DNA from: Verrucomicrobium sp. BvORR034
GTDB taxonomy: Bacteria; Verrucomicrobiota; Verrucomicrobiia; Verrucomicrobiales; Verrucomicrobiaceae
DNA length: 55,025 nt
NCBI RefSeq assembly: GCF_000739635.1
Contig: NZ_BATQ01000009.1
Location: forward strand, 1-55,025
Direction of reading: 5' to 3'
Positions 34,897 to 43,814 of this stretch are shown here, one piece after another. The notes below the pieces were generated by a model. The model did no database searches, had not been told where the DNA came from, and worked only from the letters and a program-made list of their open reading frames with translations. The translations under genes were made by a program, and so were the position numbers. Positions within the stretch are counted from its first letter, which is position 1; each line of letters starts with the position of its first letter.

Positions 34897-35682
34897 TCAC
34901 CGCTTGGCTCCTTCCAAGTTGGCGCGCTGTGCCCTGTATTCCCGCCAGCGTTGCGCCGCTGCCTCGCGTTCTGCCACCTTTTGCAGCGAGACGCTGGAGT
35001 CGTTGTAGGCGATGAGGTATTTTTTTCCCGTGACGGGGAGCGGAGACACGAATATCGGAACGTTGTCGGGTGCGTCATCCCGGAGCCCTCTCAGAAAGAT
35101 CCATGGCGCCGGGACTTCACCTGACATGTAGACCCAGTTCAGGGTGGCAAGACTTTCGGGCTCCAGGATGTCAGCGGCGACGAGTTCTTCAAGCTGATCG
35201 GGATATTTGCCGTCGTGTTCCGATGCGTAGATTCGCATGGCCGTTACAAGCTGCCGCCCGTTGCTGATGGACTTGGATACATGGTCTCGTCCGGAGACTA
35301 GAATTTCATCCTGCGTGGTCAGAAGAACCGCCGTGCGGGCCGCTTGCATGGCGGCCGCCCCTCCGCCCAGAAGAAGGAGGGCCAGTGCGAAGACCCTGGC
35401 GCTCTGAGGGAGTTGCCAGCGGGCGCCTTTCCTACTCAATAGAATCATCAGCCCATGCAGCCCAAGGAATGCGCCCACCAAGATGCCCAAGGTCCACAGG
35501 GCATGGCTGACAGAGCCAAAGGCATAAGGAAACGACGCCACGGCATGCATGATGCTGCCCAGGAGCAGGTGAAAACCGATGGTGAAGAGCCCCTTCAGGA
35601 GGTCGGTGGCGAACAGGGCATCCAGGATGAATAGCGCCCCGAAGAACAGCAGCGCCGGGATCAGGCAGCTTTTGTGATTCAT
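34897..35682 (-). CDS. Pseudopilin-head membrane protein, array member 3
   Basis: 261 aa. Hydrophobic segments at about 8-28, 60-83 and 93-117, then GRQLVTAMRIYASEHDGKYP near 142, LEELVAADILEPESL, WIFLRGLRDDAPDNVPIFVS and KKYLIAYNDSSVSLQK. It is the closest relative of member 1: both share the YND-SSV segment and the order of blocks. Its ATG overlaps the stop of member 4 by 4 bases, so they are translated together. Function unknown. Confidence 0.8.
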   Translation of the reverse strand: MNHKSCLIPALLFFGALFILDALFATDLLKGLFTIGFHLLLGSIMHAVASFPYAFGSVSHALWTLGILVGAFLGLHGLMILLSRKGARWQLPQSARVFALALLLLGGGAAAMQAARTAVLLTTQDEILVSGRDHVSKSISNGRQLVTAMRIYASEHDGKYPDQLEELVAADILEPESLATLNWVYMSGEVPAPWIFLRGLRDDAPDNVPIFVSPLPVTGKKYLIAYNDSSVSLQKVAEREAAAQRWREYRAQRANLEGAKR

Positions 35683-36518
35683 GGAGCGCCGCCTCCTTTA
35701 TTTGGATCCTGTTTAGAATGCCCGCTCAGCTTTGCCTTTGCTGCATGCCAGCGCGCGATGGCCTCGTCGTACTCCTGCGGGGTGCAAAACCTTGGCCTCC
35801 CGTCGGCAAAGGCGACGATGCGTCCTCTTTTGGAATAGGCACGGGGTGCGCAGATGATCGGTATGTCGGTGTCGACTGATTCATCAATTTCGCCGAGACA
35901 AGTCCAGACCTCAGGAACATCAAGATTTGTGGCCGTCAAAACAACGGCCCGCCACGCCAGGTCTTCGGCATCTTCTGGCAACGATTTGAACATCTCCGAC
36001 CATTTTTCAGTGTTTCCTCTTTCAAGACGATAGGGAACAGACACTTTCGAAAGAGCACGGAGAATCTTTGCATTTTGTTTGTCCCGGGCCTCAGGTTCCA
36101 GGATTGAAAGGTGCCGAATGGGTTCTTGAAATAACCTAATCGTATGGGTGACGATGCCGGTCGCGGTGACACAGATGCCAAAGAGCATCGCTAGCATGAC
36201 GGGTCCGGCCAGGGTCCATTTCAAGCGCCAGTGTCCAGGGCTTTCCCGAAGGTGTCGGCTCACGAACTTCAGCACCCAGTGTAAAATCCAGGTCCCGAGG
36301 GCAACCGCCAAGAGGCCGTTGAAAATGAGGAGGGGGTTCATCTGGACCCTCGGAGCCGTATTCGCCAGGAACACGATCCAGCCGATGGCAAGCCGGATGC
36401 AGGTGGATAGCAACAGGTCAAGCCAGGGGAAAAGGGGTTGAAACACCACGATCCCAAACAATCCCACCAGCATGATCCGCAGCCAACCGACCACCCTTGG
36501 AAAACGGATCGTTTTCAC
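35679..36518 (-). CDS. Array member 4, divergent head domain
   Basis: 279 aa. Hydrophobic segments lie at about 10-55, 62-85 and 98-125. The soluble part lacks the 'ALRxYAxxHxGxYP' core; in its place is KILRALSKVSVPYRLERGNT. The second half still follows the family layout (PEVWTCLGEIDE, DIPIICAPRAYS, RIVAFADGRPRFCTPQEYDEA). It overlaps both neighbours by 4 bases. Probably a diverged paralogue; function unknown. Confidence 0.75.
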   Translation of the reverse strand: MKTIRFPRVVGWLRIMLVGLFGIVVFQPLFPWLDLLLSTCIRLAIGWIVFLANTAPRVQMNPLLIFNGLLAVALGTWILHWVLKFVSRHLRESPGHWRLKWTLAGPVMLAMLFGICVTATGIVTHTIRLFQEPIRHLSILEPEARDKQNAKILRALSKVSVPYRLERGNTEKWSEMFKSLPEDAEDLAWRAVVLTATNLDVPEVWTCLGEIDESVDTDIPIICAPRAYSKRGRIVAFADGRPRFCTPQEYDEAIARWHAAKAKLSGHSKQDPNKGGGAP

Positions 36519-37303
36519 GGCCGTGCCACCTGTTGTGCGAAGTTCTCCAGTTCTTTCCTCGCCCGGTCGGCCAGTTCCGTCAGGGGGAGGTTGATGATCT
36601 CCCCGCTGGAGAGCAGGACGTACCGGCGGGAGCCGTACACATAGGGCTCAAAGGCAACGATCAGGTCGCCCTGCTCTGCCTTGCGACCCGGGTAGTATCC
36701 GTAGGGGGTGCGGGCGGGATCGATGCCGCGCCACAGTTCCCGGGGGAAGTCCTCGGCCTCCACATGGGGAGGAAATTCTCCGTTGTGGGATTTGGCGTAT
36801 TCAAAGAGGGCCGTGCGCAGACGCTCCATGGACTGGCGGCGGGCGGAGTCGATCCATGGCTTGGCCTGTTTCTCCGGCTCAGTGATGCGGTAGGTCAGCC
36901 CTTCCTTCTGCCAGGCCCCGGGGGTCATGAGCTCCCGGGCGCCGGAGATCATGGTGAGGACCACATAGAGGAACATGCCGCAAACCACCATCAGGCCGAG
37001 AGCCCGCTTGTAGGTGAGGGGTGGCATCCACTTGAAGTCTTTGGCCAGGCTGTTCCAAATGACCTTGAAGAGCAACGTGAGGACCAGATAGGTCATCAGG
37101 AAGAAGGAAATCACGTCCAGCCGGGCAGCGGCGAGATCCGTCAGCTGGAAGGAGGGCATCCCAGCCCACGAGGTGGCGGGACAGGTCAGCCCAGACATCA
37201 GGGCAATAATCATCAAGGCCCCGGCGGACCGCCGGGACCGAAAGTTTGGGGGTTTCACAAAATTCAGGCTACCAGAACCGCCGGGGCGATGACAAGCCTT
37301 CAT
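36515..37303 (-). CDS. Pseudopilin-head membrane protein, array member 5 (first gene)
   Basis: 262 aa. A signal-like segment (30-48, ending ATSWAG), two membrane segments (65-83 and 100-122) and a head with RLRTALFEYAKSHNGEFPPH near 161, then PYGYYPGRKAEQGDLIVAFE and RRYVLLSSGEIINLP. An internal ATG at 37213 would give a tighter signal peptide; the start at 37303 is kept as the first ATG. It is the promoter-proximal gene of the array and is divergent from the MoxR operon. Confidence 0.78.
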   Translation of the reverse strand: MKACHRPGGSGSLNFVKPPNFRSRRSAGALMIIALMSGLTCPATSWAGMPSFQLTDLAAARLDVISFFLMTYLVLTLLFKVIWNSLAKDFKWMPPLTYKRALGLMVVCGMFLYVVLTMISGARELMTPGAWQKEGLTYRITEPEKQAKPWIDSARRQSMERLRTALFEYAKSHNGEFPPHVEAEDFPRELWRGIDPARTPYGYYPGRKAEQGDLIVAFEPYVYGSRRYVLLSSGEIINLPLTELADRARKELENFAQQVARP

Positions 37304-37510
37304 CGAACAACCCGCCGGACGGCCATGGCGGAATTTTTCTAAAAAACGTCGAACAGTTCCAATAAAGAGGGGTCAGTTCCCGTCCTAACCGTGAGGGTGT
37401 GCTACACCCATCTGGACAAATTTTATCCCCATCGACCGGTGATTCTCATTGCCAGCGCGGTGGGGATCAGGTGTTAATAAGTTTTCCTTTCTGCCTCCCC
37501 TGTCACGACC
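37304..37510. promoter_or_regulatory. Divergent promoter region with tri-loop palindrome
   Basis: 207 bases between the pseudopilin-head array and the MoxR operon. A perfect palindrome GGGTGT-GCT-ACACCC lies at 37395-37409, in the middle of the region, well placed to control both directions. No clear -35/-10 pair can be assigned, and moxR has no visible Shine-Dalgarno. Confidence 0.5.
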
Positions 37511-38527
37511 ATGCCAGATCCAGCCTCCTCTCCGCTGCCCAAGGACGATGTCGCCGCCATTGATGAACTTCGCGAGGTGTATGTCCGCCTCTGCAACGAG
37601 TTGAAAAAAATCATCGTCGGTCAGCAGAAGGTGGTCGAGCAGTTGGCCATCTGTCTCTTTGCCCGTGGTCACGCTTTGCTCATGGGGGTGCCGGGTCTGG
37701 CCAAGACGCTCCTCATCAGCCGGCTGGCGGAGACGATGTCCCTTTCCTTCAGCCGCATCCAGTTCACGCCGGACCTCATGCCCATGGACATCACGGGCAC
37801 CGACATCCTCCAGGAGCTGCCGGGAGGAAAGCGCAGCTTCGAGTTCGCCAAGGGTCCGGTGTTCGCGAACATCGTGCTGGCGGATGAGATCAACCGCGCG
37901 CCTTCCAAGACGCAGGCTGCCATGCTGGAGGCCATGCAGGAGCATCGCGTGACCGTGGCGGGGCGCACCTACACGCTGGACTCTCCCTTCTTCGTGCTGG
38001 CGACGCAGAACCCCATCGAGCAGGAGGGCACCTACCCGCTGCCCGAGGCGCAGCTGGACCGCTTCATGTTCATGATCGGCGTGGACTACCCCTCCCGGGA
38101 GGAGGAAGTCGCGATCGCGCGCAGCACCACTGGCCTGACCCTGCCGAGGCTGGAGCATGTGCTGGACGGACCCAAGGTGCTGGCTTTCCAGGATCTGGTG
38201 CGCCGTGTGCCCGTGCCGGATCATGTCTATGAGTTCGCCGTGGATCTGGTGCGCCGCACCCGGCCGAACGGTGGGGAAGCTCCCTCTTGGCTGAAGCCGC
38301 TGGTGAGCTGGGGGGCAGGTCCGCGCGCCGTGCAGTACCTCATTCTGGGGGCCAAGGCTCGCGCCGCGCTCCAGGGCAGCTACATGGTGCGCCTGGAAGA
38401 TGTGACCGAGGTGGCCGATCCTGTGCTGCGTCACCGGGTGATGACCACCTTTACCGCCGAGTCAGAAGGGGTGACCAGCCGGGACCTTACCAAGCGGCTC
38501 GTGGATGAGCTCAGCAAGGCGGCGTGA
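37511..38527 (+). CDS. MoxR-family AAA+ ATPase
   Basis: 338 aa. Walker A is GVPGLAKT (59-66), Walker B VLADEINR (DE at 125-126), sensor region FFVLATQNPIEQEGTYPLPEAQLDRF and the C-terminal lid helices. MoxR ATPases act as chaperones that activate or assemble partner proteins, usually with VWA-domain proteins encoded next to them. Here it heads an eight-gene operon with DUF58 and two VWA proteins, the standard Bat-type setting. Cytoplasmic. Confidence 0.95.
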   Translation: MPDPASSPLPKDDVAAIDELREVYVRLCNELKKIIVGQQKVVEQLAICLFARGHALLMGVPGLAKTLLISRLAETMSLSFSRIQFTPDLMPMDITGTDILQELPGGKRSFEFAKGPVFANIVLADEINRAPSKTQAAMLEAMQEHRVTVAGRTYTLDSPFFVLATQNPIEQEGTYPLPEAQLDRFMFMIGVDYPSREEEVAIARSTTGLTLPRLEHVLDGPKVLAFQDLVRRVPVPDHVYEFAVDLVRRTRPNGGEAPSWLKPLVSWGAGPRAVQYLILGAKARAALQGSYMVRLEDVTEVADPVLRHRVMTTFTAESEGVTSRDLTKRLVDELSKAA

Positions 38528-38576
38528 ACTGGGTGCCATAGCCTAGAATTCAAGATTTCAGCCTCCACACCCCAAC

Positions 38577-39479
38577 ATGGCGGAAGAGAAGCGATCCTTT
38601 CTGGAGCCTGCCGTGCTGGCCAGGCTGATGGCGCTTCCCCTCCATGCCCGGCAGACCATGCTGGGCAGCGTCTCGGGGAAACACCGCAGCCCGGTCAAAG
38701 GCTCGTCCTTGGAGTTCGCCCAGTATCGCAAGTATGTGCCGGGCGATGACACGAGGCGACTGGACTGGCGCACTTGGGGCCGGAGTGATCGCTTTTACAT
38801 CAAAGAGTTCGAGGCGGACACGAATCTTCGACTCTGCCTTCTGCTGGACACCAGTGGCTCCATGGGCTTCGGCCCGGCTGGGGCCACGCGGCTGGACTAT
38901 GCCCGCAAGCTGGCCGGAACGCTGGCCTATCTCGCCGCTCAGCAGGGGGACGCGGCAGGCCTCTGGAGCATGGCTGAACCTGCGATTGAGATCCCCCCCA
39001 AACGAGGAGCCTCGCACCTCGGACTGGTGCTGGATCAGATGGGCACTATCCAGCCCCTCGGCGGCACCACCCTCCTGACAGCCCTGCACAATGCGGCCGA
39101 GAAGATCCGCCAGCGGGCGCTCATCGTCATCTTGTCGGATTTCTTCGTACCTCCGGTCGAGCTGAAGTCGGCCATCCAGCATCTCCGCTTCCGCCGGCAC
39201 GATGTGGCCGCCTTTCATCTGCTGGACCAGCAGGAGCTGGACTTTGACTTCGACCGGCCTGCGAGGTTCGTGGACATGGAAGGCGGGGAGATGGTCCTGG
39301 CCGATCCCTCCCTCATCGCGCGGAACTATCGTGAAGCCGTGCGTCAGTACCTCATGGAGATGGACGAACTGGTGCGCACCACCGGCATGGACTACCATCG
39401 CGTGAAGCTGCACGACCGGTATGAGGACGTGCTCGCGCGGTTCCTCCTCGGACGCACCCCCAAACGCGGCTCCCGATGA
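38577..39479 (+). CDS. DUF58 protein with VWA-like fold
   Basis: 300 aa. The DUF58 signature is clear: GSSLEFAQYRKYVPGDDTRRLDW, followed by a MIDAS-type DTSGSMGFG near residue 94, and IVILSDFF near 183. DUF58 proteins are the regular partners of MoxR ATPases and are thought to link them to membrane clients. It starts 49 bp after moxR and overlaps the BatA-like gene by 4 bases. No membrane segment is visible. Confidence 0.93.
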   Translation: MAEEKRSFLEPAVLARLMALPLHARQTMLGSVSGKHRSPVKGSSLEFAQYRKYVPGDDTRRLDWRTWGRSDRFYIKEFEADTNLRLCLLLDTSGSMGFGPAGATRLDYARKLAGTLAYLAAQQGDAAGLWSMAEPAIEIPPKRGASHLGLVLDQMGTIQPLGGTTLLTALHNAAEKIRQRALIVILSDFFVPPVELKSAIQHLRFRRHDVAAFHLLDQQELDFDFDRPARFVDMEGGEMVLADPSLIARNYREAVRQYLMEMDELVRTTGMDYHRVKLHDRYEDVLARFLLGRTPKRGSR

Positions 39480-41563
39480 CTTTCCTCGAACCAGCGTTGC
39501 TGTTTGCCCTGCCGCTCGCCGCGCTGCCGGTGATCATTCACCTCATCCACCTTTATCGGCGGCGTCAGGTGAAGTGGGCGGCCATGATGTTCCTGCTCAT
39601 GGCGCAGCGGATGAACAAGGGGTTGTCCCGCCTGCGGCAGGTGCTCATTCTCGCGTTCCGCGTGCTGGCGGTGGCCGCCATCATCTTTGTCATCACCCGC
39701 CCGCTGGCTGGCGGCTGGCTGGGCCTGACTGGGGGCGCGCCAGACACGGTCATGATCCTGCTGGACCGCTCCGCGAGCATGGAGCAGCAGAATACCACCA
39801 CCGGGGTGAGCAAACGCCTGGCGGGGCTGCGCAACATCGCCCGCGCCATTCATGATGCGGTGGGCACCCGTTCCCGGCTCGTGCTGGTGGACAGTGCCGT
39901 GGGGGATCCTCAGTCGCTCGACAAGGCGGAGCGTCTGCTGGACATGCCGCACACGGGTCCCACGGACACGAAGGCAGACATTCCCGGCATGCTGCAAAAG
40001 GCCCTGGACTACATCACCACCAACAAGTCCGGACGGACGGACGTGTGGCTGCTGAGCGATCTGCAGCAGGGCGACTGGGACGCCGCAGGAGGTCGCTGGG
40101 AAACCCTGCGTAGCGCCTACGCTGCTCTCCAGGGGGTGCGGTTCCACTTGCTCGCTTATCCTCAGATAGCGGAGGACGATCTGGCGGTGCGGGTGGAGCG
40201 GGTGACCCGGCGCGAGACCTCTGCGAAGGCGGAACTACTCATGGATCTTCGCATCACGCGACAGGCCGGACAAGCGCTCGTACCGATCGAAGTACCGCTG
40301 CGGGTGGTCATCAATGGGGCCGCGACCACCGTGAAAGTCACGCTCAAGGAAAGTCAGTTGGTGCTTCAAGGGCAGACCTTCCCCATCGACAAGTCGCTCA
40401 AGCGGGGCTGGGGCCGGGTGGAATTGCCGGGGGATGCCTGCCTGCCCAACAACGCGTGGCACTTCGTCTTTGATGAGCCTCCTCCCATGCGCTCCGTGAT
40501 CGTTTCCGATGATGAGCTGGAGACCTCCGGCCTTGCCGCCGCACTTGGGGCTCCGGCGGATCCCTCTCGCAAATACGCCGTGACTCGCTTGCGCAGTCAG
40601 CGGGCCGCAGAGATCCCCTGGGATGAGACGGCCTTGATCGTCTGGCAGGCCCCGCTGCCCAAGGCGGATGACGTCCTGGCCCGACAGCTGGAAAATCATG
40701 TGGCATCGGGCAGGTCGGTGCTGTTTCTCCCGCCCGAGTCACCGGATGACGTGCGTTTTCTGGGACTGGGCTGGGGACCCTGGCAGGGCGGAACCGGCAC
40801 CCGGGCCCAGGCGGTGGAGTGGTGGCGCAATGATGCCGACATCCTGGCCAATCTGCGCGACGGCACCGCGCTGCCAGTGGGCAGTGTGGAGGTGACCCGT
40901 CACGTGCCGGTATTGGGGGAAGGCGTGCCCCTGGCCCGGCTGCCCAACCGCGAACCTCTCCTCGTCCGTGCAGGTGGCGAGCAGGGCGGGGGAGTTTATT
41001 TCCTAGGGACCCTGACCGGCCCTGGCGCGTCCAGCCTGGCGCGGGACGGCGTGGTCATGTTCGCCATGCTGCACCGGTCGCTCAACGAAGGGGCCCGCAC
41101 CCTGGGCAAGGCCCGGCAGCGCTCTGCTGCGCTGGGCTCGCTCGGAGCGGATCCTTCGGCATGGAAATCGATCGAGGCGCGTGAGGACAACGTTCCTTCC
41201 ATCAACCTTCCCCTCATGGCCGGAGTGCGTAGTTCTGGCGAGCTCCTCACCGCCCTGAACCGGCCCGCCACGGAGGACGAGTCTCTGCACCTCACCAGTG
41301 CGAATCTGGACGAGCTTTTTACGGGTCTCGACTACCGGGTGCTCACGGACAACCTGGACGATGGCCGCAGCCTCACCAGTGAGATCTGGCGTACGTTCCT
41401 CATGGTGATGGCGCTGGCCTTGTTGGGTGAGGCCCTCCTGTGCATGCCCGGGCGTCCGGAACCGGGCCGGGCTGCCGCGAACCCCTTCTTCGCCCGGGCA
41501 AATGCAGATCCCGCCCAGAACGGAACTCCTTCTTTCCGCGAACCCGCGCAACCCACGGCATGA
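39476..41563 (+). CDS. BatA-type VWA membrane protein
   Basis: 695 aa. The BatA N-terminal domain is visible (FLEPALLFALPLAALPVIIH, then HLYRRRQVKWAAMMFL), with a second membrane segment at about 58-78. A VWA domain follows with the complete MIDAS DRSAS near 97. The large middle part is probably periplasmic with a GATase-like/DUF4159-type fold (ILFLPPES-like VLFLPPESPDDVRF). A third membrane segment lies near the C-terminus (TFLMVMALALLGEALL). Starts and ends in ATGA overlaps. Expected role: metal-dependent adhesion or scaffolding under MoxR control. Confidence 0.88.
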   Translation: MTFLEPALLFALPLAALPVIIHLIHLYRRRQVKWAAMMFLLMAQRMNKGLSRLRQVLILAFRVLAVAAIIFVITRPLAGGWLGLTGGAPDTVMILLDRSASMEQQNTTTGVSKRLAGLRNIARAIHDAVGTRSRLVLVDSAVGDPQSLDKAERLLDMPHTGPTDTKADIPGMLQKALDYITTNKSGRTDVWLLSDLQQGDWDAAGGRWETLRSAYAALQGVRFHLLAYPQIAEDDLAVRVERVTRRETSAKAELLMDLRITRQAGQALVPIEVPLRVVINGAATTVKVTLKESQLVLQGQTFPIDKSLKRGWGRVELPGDACLPNNAWHFVFDEPPPMRSVIVSDDELETSGLAAALGAPADPSRKYAVTRLRSQRAAEIPWDETALIVWQAPLPKADDVLARQLENHVASGRSVLFLPPESPDDVRFLGLGWGPWQGGTGTRAQAVEWWRNDADILANLRDGTALPVGSVEVTRHVPVLGEGVPLARLPNREPLLVRAGGEQGGGVYFLGTLTGPGASSLARDGVVMFAMLHRSLNEGARTLGKARQRSAALGSLGADPSAWKSIEAREDNVPSINLPLMAGVRSSGELLTALNRPATEDESLHLTSANLDELFTGLDYRVLTDNLDDGRSLTSEIWRTFLMVMALALLGEALLCMPGRPEPGRAAANPFFARANADPAQNGTPSFREPAQPTA

Positions 41564-43764
41564 AACCCGCCAGCCAGACTCTGGTCTTCAGCCCCAGCCC
41601 CCTTTCCGTCACGGTGGGGGTGGTCTTCGTGCTGCTCATCGCCGGGCTGGCCTGGATGGCGTGGCGGCGCAGCGGCTATCGGCGGGTCACCGGCCTGCTT
41701 GAGGCATTGCGCGTGTTCATCGCCGCAGCTATTGCAATTACCTTGAACCAACCCGAGTGGCGGGAGCTTTTCAAACCGGAGAGCAAGCCCACCCTGGTGG
41801 TGCTGCGGGATGTCTCGCGCTCGATGGAGACGCAGGACATGATCAACGCCGCCAGCCCGTCGTCCGAGCCCCTGGCGAGGAAGGCGCTGGCCGCCCCGCT
41901 GGCAGAGGCGGCCACCTGGGCCTCCCTGACCGAGCGCATGGAGGTGGTGCTGCAGGATTTCTCCTCCGCTCAACAGCCGCCGGAGGAGGGGACGGATCTT
42001 AACGGAGCACTGAATCAAGTGGCGGAGAAGCACCCGCGCCTCCAGGCCGTGGTGCTCGTCTCTGATGGCGACTGGAACAGCGGGGAAGCCCCGGCCCAGG
42101 CGGCCACACGGCTGCGCATGCGGGATGTGCCGGTCTTTGCCGTGCCGCTGGGTTCGGAAAGCCGCCTGCCGGATGTGGAGCTCGCCAGTTTCGAGGTGCC
42201 CACCTTTGCCATCGCGGGCAAGCCGTTGCGCGTGCCCTTCACCATCGAGAGTTCCCTGCCGCGGGATGAGGCCGCCGTGGTGGAGCTGCGGTCGTCCACT
42301 GGCGAGGTCATCACGAAGTCCGTCGTCATTCCCGCCATGAGCCGGCTGCAGGATGTGATGGTCTGGCGTCCGGAAAAACCCGGTGAACTGAAGCTGACCC
42401 TCGCCGTGCCCAAGACCGGCGGTGAACGGTTCCTGAACAACAACTCCATCGAGGCTCCGCTTTCCATCCGGAAGGAGCAGCTGCATGTGCTCATCATCGA
42501 GAGCTTCCCACGCTGGGAGTACCGCTACCTGCGCAACGCCCTGGAGCGTGATCCCGGGGTGGAGGTGAACTGCCTGTTGTTTCATCCAGCCCTGGGCAAG
42601 TCCGGCGCCGGGCGTGGTTACCTCAGCGCCATGCCCAAGGCCGACGCCCTTGCCAAGTATGATGTGGTCTTCCTGGGCGATGTGGGGATCGATAAAGGGC
42701 AACTCACTCTGGAGCAGTGTGATGCGTTGCAGAAGCTGGTGCGGGATCAGGCCGCCGGTCTGGTCTTCATGCCGGGGCTCAACGGCTACCAGAGCACCCT
42801 GCAAAACACGACCCTCGCCGATCTTCTACCGGTGGTGTGGGACACCGCCCAACCGCGTGGCTGGGGCACCTCGTCCCCGGGCAAGTTTTCCCTCACGGAG
42901 TCCGGCACCCGCAGTCTCCTGACGAAGCTGGAGGACACCGATGAGGCCAGCGCCCGTGTGTGGCAAAATCTGCCGGGCTTCCAGTGGTACGCCCCCGCGA
43001 TCCGGGCCAAGGCGGGGAGCGAAGTGCTTGCCATGCATGGCACGGAGACGAATCGCTTCGGAAGAATCCCTCTGATCGTGACAAAGACCCACGGAGCTGG
43101 CAAGATCCTCTTCATGGGCACAGACGGAGCCTGGCGCTGGCGTAAAGGGGTGGAGGACAAGTACCACTACCGCTTCTGGGGTCAGGTGGTGCGGTGGATG
43201 GCGTACCAGCGCAACATGTCCCAGGGGGACAAGATGCGCCTGTTCTACTCCCCCGACCGGCCGCGCACCGGGGCGGTGCTCACGCTCAACGCCAACGTCA
43301 CCAGCCAGACAGGGGAACCTCTGCGCGACGGCACCGTCATTGCCCAAATCACTGCCCCGTCTGGGAAGACCTCCAGCGTCAGGCTCGTCTCCGCCGGGGA
43401 GGAGGCCTGGGGACTCTTCAGCGGCGTCACCACACCGACGGAGCCCGGCGAGCACCGCGTGCGCCTCACCTCGGCCGATGCCGGGGCCGCGCTGGACACG
43501 CTCATTTCCGTGCAGGGCACCCCGCGGGAAAAGCTCGGCCAGCCCGCGAAACCCGATGTGCTGCGGGAGATCGCTCAGCTCACCCGGGGCAAGCTCATTT
43601 CCTCCACCGATCCTGCCGAGGTCGTGGCTGCCGTCGCGGCCATGCCCCGACCCGAGGAGCAGGAGCGCCGGGTGCAGATCTGGGCGCATCCCATCTGGTC
43701 TCTGCTCCTTGTGACCCTCATGGGCGTCTTCTGGGTCGGCCGCAAGGCCGCCGGTGCCTTCTAG
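41560..43764 (+). CDS. VWA and GATase-like membrane protein
   Basis: 734 aa from the ATG that overlaps the previous stop. Two N-terminal membrane segments (about 16-35 and 45-62), a VWA-like domain with MIDAS DVSRS near 92 and AVVLVSDGDW near 165, then a class I glutamine-amidotransferase-like region without a visible catalytic Cys triad (LHVLIIESFPRWEYRYLRNA; AGLVFMPGLNGYQ) and a C-terminal membrane segment (PIWSLLLVTLMGVFWVG). This is the usual second large protein of PVC MoxR operons. Likely an integral inner-membrane protein with a periplasmic body. Confidence 0.85.
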   Translation: MKPASQTLVFSPSPLSVTVGVVFVLLIAGLAWMAWRRSGYRRVTGLLEALRVFIAAAIAITLNQPEWRELFKPESKPTLVVLRDVSRSMETQDMINAASPSSEPLARKALAAPLAEAATWASLTERMEVVLQDFSSAQQPPEEGTDLNGALNQVAEKHPRLQAVVLVSDGDWNSGEAPAQAATRLRMRDVPVFAVPLGSESRLPDVELASFEVPTFAIAGKPLRVPFTIESSLPRDEAAVVELRSSTGEVITKSVVIPAMSRLQDVMVWRPEKPGELKLTLAVPKTGGERFLNNNSIEAPLSIRKEQLHVLIIESFPRWEYRYLRNALERDPGVEVNCLLFHPALGKSGAGRGYLSAMPKADALAKYDVVFLGDVGIDKGQLTLEQCDALQKLVRDQAAGLVFMPGLNGYQSTLQNTTLADLLPVVWDTAQPRGWGTSSPGKFSLTESGTRSLLTKLEDTDEASARVWQNLPGFQWYAPAIRAKAGSEVLAMHGTETNRFGRIPLIVTKTHGAGKILFMGTDGAWRWRKGVEDKYHYRFWGQVVRWMAYQRNMSQGDKMRLFYSPDRPRTGAVLTLNANVTSQTGEPLRDGTVIAQITAPSGKTSSVRLVSAGEEAWGLFSGVTTPTEPGEHRVRLTSADAGAALDTLISVQGTPREKLGQPAKPDVLREIAQLTRGKLISSTDPAEVVAAVAAMPRPEEQERRVQIWAHPIWSLLLVTLMGVFWVGRKAAGAF

Positions 43765-43814
43765 CCTCTTCCACTGTTCCTCCTGCCAACTTTTCAACCA
43801 AACCAAGCCGAGTC

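Noticed and set aside
33155-37303. Type II secretion or type IV pilus gene cluster
   Set aside because: There is no secretion ATPase, secretin, prepilin peptidase or PilC-like gene, and the proteins have several membrane segments and no prepilin cleavage site.
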